NCBI GenBank assembly: GCA_029378245.1
Contig: JARKIF010000308.1
Span: 1-30,881 of the forward strand
Length of the DNA stretch: 30,881 nt
DNA from: Roridomyces roridus
Lineage: Eukaryota > Basidiomycota > Agaricomycetes > Agaricales > Mycenaceae
Direction: 5' to 3'
Position numbers and translations under genes: made by a program
Part shown: in pieces, positions 11,336 to 23,649 of the stretch
How positions within the stretch are numbered: position 1 is the stretch's first letter
How the letters are laid out: each line of letters opens with the position of its first letter
The notes under the pieces: generated by a model
Database searches by the model: none
What the model was told of the DNA's origin: nothing
What the model saw: only the letters and a program-made list of their open reading frames with translations

Positions 11336-12762
11336 ATGTCATCTTCCTCATCCTCCTTCAAGCTCAACCTCGACGATTTTATTGCGACGGCCCTCTCTGC
11401 CACCCCGCAGGAGCTCCACCCGTTCTTCGAGAGTTTCCGGAACCTGTACACCAAGAAGTGCGTCCAGGTCGTAGCGCTCTGTAGATCTTATTGCTCATCT
11501 TTCACAAGGCTATGGCACCAGCTGACCCTCAAACTCTTTGCATTCCTCGACCATCCTGCCTCAAAGCCTTACCGAGTGGATGTCTTCGAGTCTTTTGTCC
11601 GCGACTTTGAGTCCAAAATCAATCAGCTCAGGCTGGTGGAGATGGGCGTCAAAGTATCGAAAGAGATTGACAGTGGGTCGTCTCTTCAATGAGACGTTGA
11701 GAGGACTAACGCGCTAGCGTGCAGACCCGCAGAAACACCTCGAGTTCCTCACATCTCTGCTTTCCCGCATCACAGCTGCTACCTCGAGCGCCAAGTCAGA
11801 AGAGGCGAATGTTCTTCTTCTGGCTACCATCGCAGGCGCGAAACTCTTGTATGGCGACCTTGAAGGGACGAAGACGGACATGGACAAGGCGCTTGCTGTA
11901 CTGGACACGCTGGAGGGCGTGGACAATGGTGTTAACGCTGCGTATTATCAAATTGCTGGCGACTACTACAAGGTACGGTGCTCTCCATCGCTCTTTCATT
12001 GCGGGTCTGATACCACAAGTAGGCGAAAGCCGAGTATGCGCCGTATTATAGAAATTCTCTGCTCTTCCTCGCATGTGTGCCCAACCTTGCGACCGACATG
12101 TCCGCTGAGGACCGCCTCTCTCGAGCCCATGACCTCGGCATATCTGCCTTCCTCGCGGACACCATCTACAACTTTGGAGAGCTGCTCATGCACCCAATAT
12201 TAGATTCCCTCGATGGCACACCCCATGAGTGGATAAAGAAGCTTCTCTTCACTTTTAACGAGGGCAATATTGGCAAGTTCGAGGCGCTTGCACCTCTCTT
12301 CCCCAAAGAGGTTCGCGCTCTTGCAATCCATTCGATGATGGTTATTCAACGAGTGCACAGCCCATCTTGCAGGAAAACTACGCGTTTCTCCGTCAAAAAA
12401 TCTGCCTTATGGCGCTGATAGAGAGCGTGTTCAAGCGGGCGGCCGACAACCGCACCATGTCCTTCCAGACCATCGCTGAAGAGACACGGTTACCGCTTGA
12501 TGAAGTCGAGCATTTGGTGATGAAGGCACTCAGGTATTTCGATTCGCAACTCTCTTGGAGCATTTCTGACGCGGGTTCCAGCCTTAAACTCATACGCGGC
12601 TCGCTGGATCAGGTTGAACAAAAGGCGCAGATTACGTGGGTGCAGCCTCGAGTACTGTCGCGGGAGCAGATTGGGGGACTTGCAAAGACTCTTGGAGAGT
12701 GGGTGGACAAGTTGAACAAAGTCGAGCAGCGGATTGCGCCGGAGGTGCTTGTCGGCGCCTAA
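11336..12762 (+). CDS. RPN9: 26S proteasome regulatory subunit Rpn9 (PSMD13)
   Basis: Non-catalytic PCI-domain subunit of the 19S lid, needed for assembly of the regulatory particle that degrades ubiquitinated proteins. Six exons: 11336-11457, 11509-11672, 11725-11972, 12023-12310, 12361-12533 and 12582-12762, total 1176 nt, 391 residues, matching the family length of about 390. Characteristic stretches are LWHQLTLKLFAF, NPQKHLEFL, YYQIAGDYYKAKAEYAPYYR and, in the PCI winged helix, TRLPLDEVEHLVMKAL, followed by LKLIRGSLDQV and VQPRVLS. Introns are 48-52 nt and all phases agree. The start is the first ATG, followed by a serine-rich leader. Confidence 0.96.
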
Positions 12763-12826
12763 GTCCAAGTACCTTTTGTCCCAATTCCCAATGTACTCGA
12801 TTGAACCAAAACTACATACTTGACAT

Positions 12827-13033
12827 TCAAATACCCAAATTGTGGCGGAACTGCATCAGTTCAGGACAGGTTACTCCAGGGCATACATGCCCGAGCTGGG
12901 ATCTCCCAAAGTCGACGAAATAAAAACCACCATCCGGGCGTCGAAGGATATTTCGAGGCGCGGCATCGCCATGTATAACACCCGCTTCGTGGATTGTGCA
13001 AAGATCATTGTACAGCTGAATCCTGGGAGTTGT
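12827..13033 (-). pseudogene. Protein kinase-like catalytic fragment
   Basis: An open frame of 69 codons without its own start, ending in TGA at 12827-12829. It reads through IQLYNDLCTIHEAGVIHGD, then AAPRNIL, then GGFYFVDFGRSQLGH and CPGVTCPELMQFRH. HGD followed five residues later by N is a kinase catalytic loop, and VDFG fits the metal-binding DFG motif. The spacing and the CPG...CPEL tail resemble the uncharacterised fungal aminoglycoside-phosphotransferase/kinase-like proteins common in Agaricomycetes. The N-lobe is not present as a continuous frame. Upstream, on the same strand, LSTSILLTDAGQLL (in a frame starting at 13261) could be joined by an intron with donor gtatac, but the start is unclear. 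It may be a decayed copy or a short unannotated gene. Confidence 0.6.
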
Positions 13034-13036
13034 TTA

Positions 13037-13098
13037 GGCGGATATCCCGGTAACAGGTTGCACCATACCTCTCTTGTTGATCCAGGCCGATATCCGCC
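13037..13098. repeat. Inverted repeat, 10-bp arms, 42-bp spacer
   Basis: GGCGGATATC at 13037-13046 and its exact reverse complement GATATCCGCC at 13089-13098. It lies at the 5' edge of the kinase-like fragment. It could be a binding site pair or chance; nothing else marks it as a mobile-element end. Confidence 0.4.
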
Positions 13099-13415
13099 CA
13101 CTTACCCGTTTCATAGTATACGATAAGATCATCGCGGGTGGTGGCATGCAGCCGCTCAGCGTAAATGGTGGAATGGTGTGAAGCAACTGTCCTGCGTCAG
13201 TAAGTAGAATGCTGGTACTCAGCACAGCGTAAGACGGCAGCTGCACCGGATTCGCGAACATTCACTGCAGTTGTTCAATGGCACATGGGGACTTGCAAAG
13301 ATTCTGGCCGAGTGTTGAATAATGCCGATCCTTGTTGGAGTGTAGATAAAGGTTGTCAATCAAATCTTGATCAAAACGATCGGGAAAATTTCTCCTTCAC
13401 TCACCCTCACTCACC

Positions 13416-15876
<2,461 letters not shown>

Positions 15877-16013
15877 ACGAATACCAACTAGAGTCAAAAT
15901 GTATGTACGTAGCACGAATTGGATGAGGTAGGCTCGAGGCTGTCAAGCATGTCAAGTGTCGCCCAAAAAGGAAGTGGTATACTTGATCTCTTCTGCGACC
16001 ACCGCCGCTCGGA

Positions 16014-19000
16014 ATGTCGTCTGAGCCGTCCGAGCGTAAGGAAGTAGATGCTTTCCTTAATTTCTTTGCGAGCTTCGACCTGTTACGGCCTGTTGCGACG
16101 ATCGCCGACCTCAGCGATGGTACAGCACTCTTCGAGGTCCTGTCGCTGGTGTGCGAAATACATCTCCGCGTTCGTGAATCTGCTCGTTAACACGCGTTCT
16201 ACAGCGATGCAGACTACTTTCGACAAACGACTCGCCCATCTGCTCAACCCTCCGACAATTGGGTCCTTCGATTCAGCGCGCTCAAGCGTCTGTACCGTCT
16301 AATGACACAGTACTTTGCCGACGTCCTCCAGAAACCAACGAGCGGTCTCGAAGTACCGGACCTCCAGGCCATCGCAAAAGACCATGCGGTTCAGGCCACC
16401 CTCACCATGTGCCGCCTAACAATTGCTATTGGTGTCCAATGCGAGAAAAACAAGGAATTCATAGACAAGATTCAAGGGCTCAGTGAAACGGACCAGCATC
16501 ATCTCATGAAGGCCATAGAGCAGGCGCGTTTTGTTCGCCCTCACGTTGCCGCGCAGCCCGTACTTATTCACAATTAGGTCATGGTGCGAATTAACGTGAG
16601 CTCTGGTGTAGACGTTGGCGAGGCAAGCATGACCGAGTGAGTGAGTCATGGGTTGCTACCAGGAACGCACTTATATTTCCTAGGGACGACCACTACTATC
16701 AAATCCAGTCGGAGAGAAGTCAAGTACTTTCCGAGAAGGAGACACTCGAGAAAGTGTATCAAGCCCTGCTGGAGGAGCACCGGACTCTCCAAACGTCTCA
16801 TGATGACGTCGTCTCTGAGAAAGAGGATGCTGTTGCGCGTCTCAAAGATGTCAAGCGGGAGGTCGACACGAGAAGAAGTGACAAGGGGGACGGTGCGCTC
16901 AGAGGAGAGATCGACCGATTACGGGCTGATTTGTGAGTCAACCATTACCTCCAGAATCTTCCTGAGACCGTTCATCTAGGCAGAAGAGCGAAGATAACCT
17001 CGCCATTGCCGAGTCCGATTTGGATAAACATGTACATCTGGTTACCGACTTGACCAAGAGAAACGAGGAGCTTCAAGTGCAAGCCGACGAAGCCGTCCGA
17101 TTGAAGGACAAGGTCGACGAGTAAGCAACCGAACATACGCATGGGACTACCATTCATTTCTTCCCCAGATACCGACACGCCGCTGATAAGTTGCAGAAAA
17201 CGGAAAACGTGATTGAAAAATACAAGAAAAAGTTGCAAGAGAGCGCAGAGCTACGGCAGAATGTCAAGGCACTCGAGAAGCAGAACGCAGATCTTGTGGA
17301 CACAAATGCTTCTCTAGAAGAAGAGTACCGCAAAGTCGCTGCCTTTAAACCGCTCATGGAGTCGTACAAGAGCCAAATCGCCGAGCTCGAGACCAAACAC
17401 TCTGCGCGGGCACAGGAAATCGACACCCTCAAGTTCGAGCTGGGAGAGAGCAAAAATAAGCTCAAGATTGCCACGGACGAGCGTGAGAGGGACTCTGAAA
17501 CGCTCGAGTTGTACCAGGAGCGGGTTCGCGAACTCGAATTGTCGTCGCAACGGCCTGTTGGCACCACTAGCAAGAAGCCGGCTGATGCCGACGGTGCCGC
17601 AGACGAGGCCGAGCCCGAGTCGCTAGTCACTTTGGGCGGCGAATTGGACGATTCAGATGATCATGCCGGTCAAGGGCTCGGTGGGGAGCTGGATGACGCT
17701 ATCAGCGGAACTACGATGACCGACCTCAAGCTGCAGATCCGCAAGCTCAAGAGAGAGTTGGAAGCCGTCAAGAAGAACGAGGCGGATGCGAGCCGAGTAC
17801 TTGTATTGGAGAATCTTCTGGAAGATGCAAACCGGATGAAGAGCCGCTATGAAAATGACTACCTGACGGCACATCGAGAGAAGTTGGTATTACAGAGGGA
17901 TCTGGAGGAGATCAGGAGCGGAAAATCCATGGGTGATGGGTTAGTGGCTTCACTTCAGTCTTGCCCTTGCTAACCATTTTCAGTGCCGAGGCTGCTATCG
18001 CGCTACGACAACGATTGAACGAAACCATCGATCAATTGGATGCCATACGGAAAGAGCATGCAGAACTCGAAGTACAGTTTGAAACGCAAAGTCGAGAGCT
18101 GACCATTGCCAAATCTGATTGCAAGTTGCCTTGTAGCTGCAGTCGGACCTCTCTAACGACCTCCTCTAGTGAATCTTGTCAACAAGGATCAATTGGATAT
18201 CCTCAATTCTCTACGAGAATCCGTCAACGAGGACAAGGTCGGGCTGGAGACAGACGTGGACCGTCTCAAGCAGCAAAACAAGGAGCTGAGCGATAAGAAT
18301 CGCATGCAGCTTGAACAAGTCAATGCTCTGTTGCTCGAGAAGGTGAGCATGCAGACAGAGGGCATCGGGCATCGGGAGAAGATGCTCCAACGCGAGCGTG
18401 ACTTTGGGTACGCAGGCTTGGCTCACATCCAGTTTTCCTCGCTGATACAAAAAAGCGATCTGCGCGCCACATTGTCTGGCAAAGATCTGCCTGAAGATAT
18501 CAAATCGCGTCTGCTTGCGCTCCATGAGGACAATGTGAACCTGAAAGAGGCCAACAAGACGGCGCAGGCGCAGCTCACCAAAGCTCGTGCGGTATGTATC
18601 CAATTTCCGTGGATGCGACCAGTTTTTTCGAGCATGTACAGTTCATCAAATCGCAAGATAAACTCTTCAAAGAGCAGCATGCCGCCCAAGCTCTCACAGT
18701 TCCATCGGTAAGTCTTGTTCGAGCTCGGCCGGCTCTCGATACTCAGCTTCGAGTAGGGCACGTTTGAAGAGGCCGAGACGAGCTTCCGCTCACAAATCAA
18801 GATCCTGGAGGAGGAGCTGACGCGGCAGAAGGTATGTAGTCCTCCTTCTCGAGGTGCCCACTCATATTTGTTTTAGCGGCTGAATACCGAATCGACGAGG
18901 AGATATCGTCGGGAGCAGGAGCTTATGTTGGGCGCGGTGCATGCCATCGGGATGCGGACTGCCCGTAATCATCTGGGTGCCCCACAACAACAACCAACAA

Positions 19001-19050
19001 GTTGGATGAACATACAACGGAAGACAATGTCGCATACTCTTTCACGGTAA
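16014..19050 (+). CDS. HOOK-domain dynein adaptor protein (Hok1/HookA-like)
   Basis: Cargo adaptor linking early endosomes to dynein and kinesin-3 on microtubules in fungal hyphae. Twelve exons: 16014-16150, 16205-16523, 16578-16636, 16684-16932, 16980-17120, 17169-17939, 17984-18120, 18170-18407, 18456-18591, 18642-18707, 18757-18831 and 18877-19050, total 2502 nt, 833 residues. Residues 1-150 form the HOOK domain (FLNFFASFDLLRPVATIADL, WVLRFSALKRLYRL, LTMCRLTIAIGVQC, HHLMKAIEQ). The rest is long coiled coil rich in E, K, L and Q, starting at DDHYYQIQSERSQVLSEKE, with an acidic break (TLGGELDDSDD) near residue 450. Two introns appear to use GC donors: 18121-18169 (gcaagt) and, less surely, 16524-16577 (gcgcgt). 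The start is the first ATG of the open HOOK frame. Confidence 0.9.
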
Positions 19051-19113
19051 TTTCTATTAGACCTACATTCATGCTATACCCTCCCTCATCTGTGCATTAT
19101 TTACCTACATGTA

Positions 19114-19737
19114 TTAGAACATAGTCTGATCGTTTTCGATTTTCCACACTGGCTCGACATTGGTTTGTGCTGCGTCCAGAGTGTCTGCCTCAGATGCCCT
19201 GATATTGCTCGGTTTGAGCCCCAGAGTAGAACATAGAGCCCTGTATCGAGACTGTATTTGTCGTGACAGTTTCAGGATGTCGAGCTCTGAATCGGATGCC
19301 GAAGGATTGACTTGAGGAAACTGCGAGATGAGGTCGAGAAGATGTCGGATATGATGGGCCTTGCGCGTTTTACTCGTTGTTGCCAGCTGCGACCAAGAAA
19401 AAAAGACTTACAGCTCGACTGGAGCAAGGTCAGATCGTGTGCTTGATTGAAGACAATCTCACGCACTCCTCTTCTCTTCCTAGGCTCGTGTAGATGGTCT
19501 TCCATGTGAGCGCAAAGGTCTCGTAAAATGCAAGCTCCTCCCACATCTCAAAGCCCTTTTCGCGGCCGAGAGCGCGACCCTCGATCAGCCCATGAATACG
19601 TCCATGAGCGAAACCTTCTTGATATCCCGAGTCGTATAAACTACAGCAAGGTCAGAACTCCTCACATGGTCCCCATTTCGTGGGACGGACGTTTGCTCCA
19701 GATGCACGAGCGTTTCGAGGTCAAAGTCTTGGGACAT
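19114..19737 (-). CDS. LTO1: LTO1/ORAOV1 homologue (Yae1-Lto1 adaptor for Fe-S loading of Rli1)
   Basis: With Yae1, Lto1 brings the cytosolic iron-sulphur targeting complex to the ABC protein Rli1/ABCE1, needed for ribosome recycling. Three exons, 19691-19737, 19463-19640 and 19114-19386, total 498 nt, 165 residues. The signature is a run of glycine-spaced repeats, GYQEGFAHGRIHGLIEGRAL, then GREKGFEMWEELAFYETFAL, then RKAHHIRHLLDLISQFP. The C-terminus ends DQTMF rather than the tryptophan often seen as the targeting signal in this family; VEPVW lies about ten residues earlier. The second intron is 76 nt, longer than its neighbours. The gene starts 52 bp after the stop of the MYND gene on the same strand and converges on HOOK with 63 bp between stops. 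Confidence 0.85.
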
Positions 19738-19789
19738 AACTGATCGATCAAGACCCCTAATCATGGATAAACAACCTCAGATTCAACAA

Positions 19790-20481
19790 CTACGGTCCAA
19801 AGGTCTCGAAGAAATTGGACATGACTGCAATGTCCGCCATAGACGCGTCTTCGTATATCTCCGAGTGTAAACACCCTTTCTCTCTCAGCACCAACACATT
19901 CCCTGCCCAAGGAATGCACATTCGCCCTCCCGTTAAGTTGACGATGCACTGATTCAAAGGCGACCCATCGAGCCGGAATTCGCTGCCGTGCATGACGGCC
20001 AATGCATGCTCATGCGGGTACAAGCGACCACCAAACCTGCTCAAATACTTCATCTCAAGCCCTCGAAGATATCGCTGCACGGTCTCCGAGTCGAGCTCGT
20101 AGTACTGCTTGGGCACGAAACCGTCTCCATCCTCGTCGATCTTGATTTTGTACGGAATATCCACTAGAACGGGTGTCGTGGCGTCTACTGGGAACAGCAG
20201 AGCTTTAAGCGTTGAGTGGGTCGTCTTTCGGCACACCCGCTTGTGGCTGACCCAGTCCTATCGAGAGATCAAGGCGACGAATACCAAAACTCGGAAATGA
20301 TTACAGCCGCCATATGTTCGGAGGAGCAGTAATACGCCTCGTGGCAGCGCGAACACCGCAGAGACGTCAGCTTGCCGCAACGAGTACACGGTCTCCCATT
20401 TGGTTTGGGCATGGAGGACTTGAGAGTGCTGGAGACGATGGCAAAGATAATGAGAAGGAGTAACAAGAGATCCAACGACAT
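19790..20481 (-). CDS. MYND zinc-finger protein with N-terminal membrane anchor
   Basis: Two exons, 20305-20481 and 19790-20257, total 645 nt, 214 residues; the 47-nt intron is in phase 0. The start MSLDLLLLLLIIFAIVSS begins a hydrophobic helix, so the protein is probably anchored in a membrane. A MYND finger follows at about residues 30-70: CTRCGKLTSLRCSRCHEAYY, then CSSEH and DWVSHKRVC, giving the CxxC...CxxC...C...H...C ligand pattern. The rest (FPVDATTPVLVDIPYKIKID, GGRMCIPWAGNVLVLREKG) resembles conserved regions of uncharacterised basidiomycete MYND proteins. No catalytic domain is visible. The gene sits 47 bp downstream of the CorA stop and 52 bp upstream of the LTO1 start, all on the same strand. 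Confidence 0.85.
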
Positions 20482-20528
20482 GGTGGTCTGAATTTGAGGA
20501 CTGGATACACGTGTAGTTCGCGAGGCCA

Positions 20529-22185
20529 TCAACGCTGAGCAGAAACTGCTCTGCGTGCACCCAGCACTTTCTTGACGTGGTGCACAACAGCAATAATATC
20601 AGAGTGCAGGAATAGTGGCACAATGACGGCCATGACGGGCAGGGATATGATCCAAAACCTGGAGATTTTCAGCAAGTAACGAATGGATTATTGATACGTA
20701 CAGCAATTCACTGTGGTCTTGAACGGAATCCATCGAGGCGAAATTCATGCCCTATTGAAAGAGTTGTAAGGACTTCAAGAACAACAGCAAAACACATACA
20801 AAATAACCGGTCAAAAGAGTCAGCGGTAGAAAGATGATGGTAGCCAAAGTGAGTCGGCGCATAACTTGGTTCATTTCGTAGGAAGCCATCTGCAGAAAAA
20901 TTAAGTCTGTCCAAGCGGAAGACAAAAATGCTTGCACATTGAACGCATAGTTGATAAGATTTTCTGAGATACCAGAAAACATGTCCAGACTCGTCAACAC
21001 AAAATCCAGATGATCCTGGACGTCGGCCAGATAAACCTTGGCTTGTGAGCTCATGTACCCATTATCTGAAGGCCATCCTAAAGGCGCGCATCGCTGCTGA
21101 TCATATTCTCTCAGGCCGTTGACCAGACTCCTAATGGGTTCGACGGTACGCTTGTTGAGGATGAGGTCGCCCGAGAGGATATGTAAACTTCGGACTGTCG
21201 ACATGCCTGGCTTGAGAAGAATATCGTGCTCGATTTTGAGCAGTTTATCCTGGTAAGAGTCCAGGATTTCTACTATTCTGTCGACGACTGGGGGATTCTC
21301 AGCAAAACTCGGAGAACAGGGAATAAAATAAACCGACTCAGGTCAAGGATAGCCTCTACGAGGATTGCTGGATCTTGAGAGGTACGGAGAACTGAATCAT
21401 GCCGTTGCAAACGTTGCATGACTGGCTCTGTGAATCTGAGATCGGGAGTAGGATGAATAGAAATCACAGTTCCTGTGTGTCATGAAGTCTGGCTTAGACG
21501 TGTAGAGGCCCAAGAGCACCTTCTCGCAGCAGAAATATAAACATAGGCTCGTGATTGACTAGGATCCTGTCGCCTTTAGTGAGGGCTGCAATGCGACGGA
21601 TCTGTTGCTGGCGAGCCTGGAAGCGACGTGAAATGGAGCCGGCTCTGCCCAAGTCGGATTCTTTGGACACAGGATAATTTTCGACGTCATTGCATCGGGC
21701 GATATAATCGACTGGAAGTTTGGTCGGACCGTCGTGCAGTGTGTGGCACAAGACACGGAGGAATAAATGTTGAGGGTAGTAGTCTGCCTTGCTCTGATGA
21801 TGCGGGTCATCCTGAAGAATGTCCTCGAGAGCAAGAGAGTGGAGATCTACTGATATAAGGACGCGTTCATTGAACGAAGGCACCCACCATATCGCAACGC
21901 CAATGCACTGAGGACGTCCCAAGAGATTCCCCCCACATTGATCCAACGAATGGCATCTACCTGCCCTGCTTCAATGGATTTCACAAAGTCCACATTGGAC
22001 ATGGTCTTTTGCGAGACGTTGTCAGTCGAGTATTCGGTAACTTGAATGAGACATTGCTGGTGATAATGCGAGTATTTCTCGTCAGCACCGTCGGCCCTTG
22101 GGTTGATTCCTGGCTCAGATCCAATGGTAGGTCGAGAGTTGTAGTGCAGGGAGTGGGCACTGGAGGTGGAACTTGAAGAGTGCAT
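20529..22185 (-). CDS. CorA-type magnesium transporter
   Basis: Membrane Mg2+ channel of the CorA/Mrs2/Alr superfamily. Seven exons: 21888-22185, 21520-21849, 21338-21472, 20938-21287, 20800-20889, 20702-20751 and 20529-20658, total 1383 nt, 460 residues. The soluble part has IRWINVGGISWDVLSALALR and DLHSLALEDIL. The pore part has FNMASYEMNQVMRRLTLATI, a first membrane helix, the GMN signature in YFGMNFAS (residues 402-404) and a second helix (FWIISLPVMAVIVPLFL). The intron at 21850-21887 is only 38 nt. ATG 22185 is the first in frame, after an upstream stop. It is 61 bp from the start of the divergent RNA cyclase gene. Whether it sits in the plasma membrane or an organelle is not visible. 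Confidence 0.92.
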
Positions 22186-22246
22186 GATGTCAGACTCAAT
22201 GGAATGATGGCCGATCAATCACCAGAGCTTTCAACCAGACGCGTCC
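22186..22246. promoter_or_regulatory. 61-bp bidirectional start region between CorA and RNA cyclase genes
   Basis: The two opposed start codons are separated by only 61 bp, too little for two independent promoters with untranslated leaders. Control elements must lie inside one or both coding regions, or the 5' ends overlap. No TATA or CCAAT motif is apparent. Confidence 0.5.
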
Positions 22247-23596
22247 ATGTTCACGCTCATAGACGGCAGCGTGCTCGAAGGAGGGGGTACGCTCAAAAAC
22301 AATCTTCAGACTCTCTTCTCATATGACTTTTCTAAGGCCAGATTCTCCGGTAGGTAGGCCACCACTTGAAGTTGGAATTCTCTCGAGTCATAATGCAGCA
22401 ATTCTGTTTCTCTTTCTGCGCTCCTTGGTAAACCTATATCCATACACAAGGTACGCCACGGTAGACACAGTCAAATATCTCCCCCTGCACTCCTGGGTAG
22501 ACCCATATTCATGCCAGGTTCGCAACGGCAGGAAACCACCCGGCTTGAAAAACCAGCACAGAACAGGTAAACCCCGATCGTCTTTTTTTGTATCATTTAA
22601 CACTGAACCAGGCATCCAACTCGCCGCCGAAATCGCGTCTGCTCATCTCACCGGTGCGAAGAATGGATCCAGTGCAATTGATTTTGTCCCAGGTCCAATA
22701 AAGCCAGGAAATTACATGGCAGACTCGGTCACTGCAGGCGCCACAACACTCCTCCTCCAAATATCCCTCCCAATCCTACTCTTCAGCTCCTCCCCGACAC
22801 CTAGTAGCCTGAGGCTTTTGGGCGGCACCAACTGCACTATGGCTCCTCAAATTGACTACATCCAACGCGTCTTCTTGCCTTTTGCGACGCGCCACTTTGA
22901 CCTCAAAGTCGACTTGGAGCTACGCAAGCGGGGCTATTTCCCGAAAGGCGGCGGTGAGGTGCACGTTACCGTGTTGCCTCGCGCTACAGCGCTCAAGAGT
23001 GTCAGCTTGTTGGAGCGCGGCACTGTCTCTTCTATACGAGGAATAGCTCATGTCGCGGGGCTCCCTGCACACCTCGGTAAGACCATGGCCGAGGGTGCCA
23101 CGCGGCGTTTGGCACAGAGTGGATATGCCGACTCTGTCGAGATTGAAAGCACCCGTGAAAAGAATGACAATACCGCCGGAGCTGGCAGCGGTATCGTCCT
23201 CTGGGCTGAACTGTCGGGTGGAGGAATAATAGGTGCAAGTGCTGTGGGTAAAAAGGGTGCATCTGCCAATGCAGTGGGCGAGGAAGCTGCCAACGAACTC
23301 ATCAAAGGACTCGAGGCAGGTGGGGTGGTCGACGAGTGGCTACAAGATCAGGTCATCCTCTTCATGTGTCTGGCCGAGGGCACATCCGAAATAAATTGCG
23401 GCAAACTCGGTCTAACGCTGCACACCAAGTAGGCTGCTCGATCGCGCAGAACAAGGGTACTGACCTCCTTCCTCGCAGAACAGCCATTTGGATAGCAGAG
23501 CAACTGACCGAGGCCAGATTCGAGGTCACTGTCGACGATTCAGGGCACACGATCGTTCGCTGTACAGGCATAGGCTACACGGGTCGCGGTTTATAA
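22247..23596 (+). CDS. RTCA: RNA 3'-terminal phosphate cyclase
   Basis: Converts RNA 3'-phosphate ends to 2',3'-cyclic phosphates using ATP. Six exons: 22247-22286, 22337-22349, 22399-22450, 22518-22566, 22612-23428 and 23479-23596, total 1089 nt, 362 residues, the family length. The N-terminus MFTLIDGSVLEGGG is completed by a 13-nt exon coding GQILR, then NSVSLSALLGKPISIHKVR and NGRKPPGLKNQHRTG. The central part has NYMADSVTAGATTLLLQI, GGTNCTMAPQIDY, FPKGGGEV and GVVDEWLQDQ. The C-terminus has LTLHTKTAIWIAEQL, whose histidine aligns with the nucleotidylated histidine of bacterial RtcA. It could be the Rcl1-like paralogue, but that branch lacks the histidine, which favours RtcA. Confidence 0.9.
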
Positions 23597-23649
23597 AATA
23601 GATAGCGATTATATGCGCAGGCTAATGTACATGTACAGCATATACTGCA

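Larger units (their letters stand above)
12763..13415. other. Largest intergenic interval (653 bp), promoter side of the Spe3-Lys9 gene
   Basis: This is by far the longest gap in the window. The left half carries a kinase-like coding fragment on the minus strand, listed separately. The middle has an inverted repeat, GGCGGATATC at 13037-13046 and GATATCCGCC at 13089-13098. From about 13270 to 13415 I see no coding potential; that part ends in short tcac-rich repeats just before the start codon at 13416 and probably contains the promoter. Confidence 0.5.

Noticed and set aside
13089..13098. The inverted repeat at 13037-13098 as a transposon end
   Set aside because: Arms are only 10 bp, there is no target-site duplication and no transposase frame nearby.
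22218..22330. An upstream CorA exon on the minus strand (reading YEREHGRVWLKAL)
   Set aside because: It overlaps the first exon of the RNA cyclase, the only linking intron would be 28 nt, and a stop lies upstream of ATG 22185 in frame.
22323..22566. An N-terminal extension of the RNA cyclase in the long plus-strand frame
   Set aside because: The residues there do not match the family, whereas the four short exons proposed rebuild the conserved glycine-rich start, GQILR and NSVSLSALLGKP.
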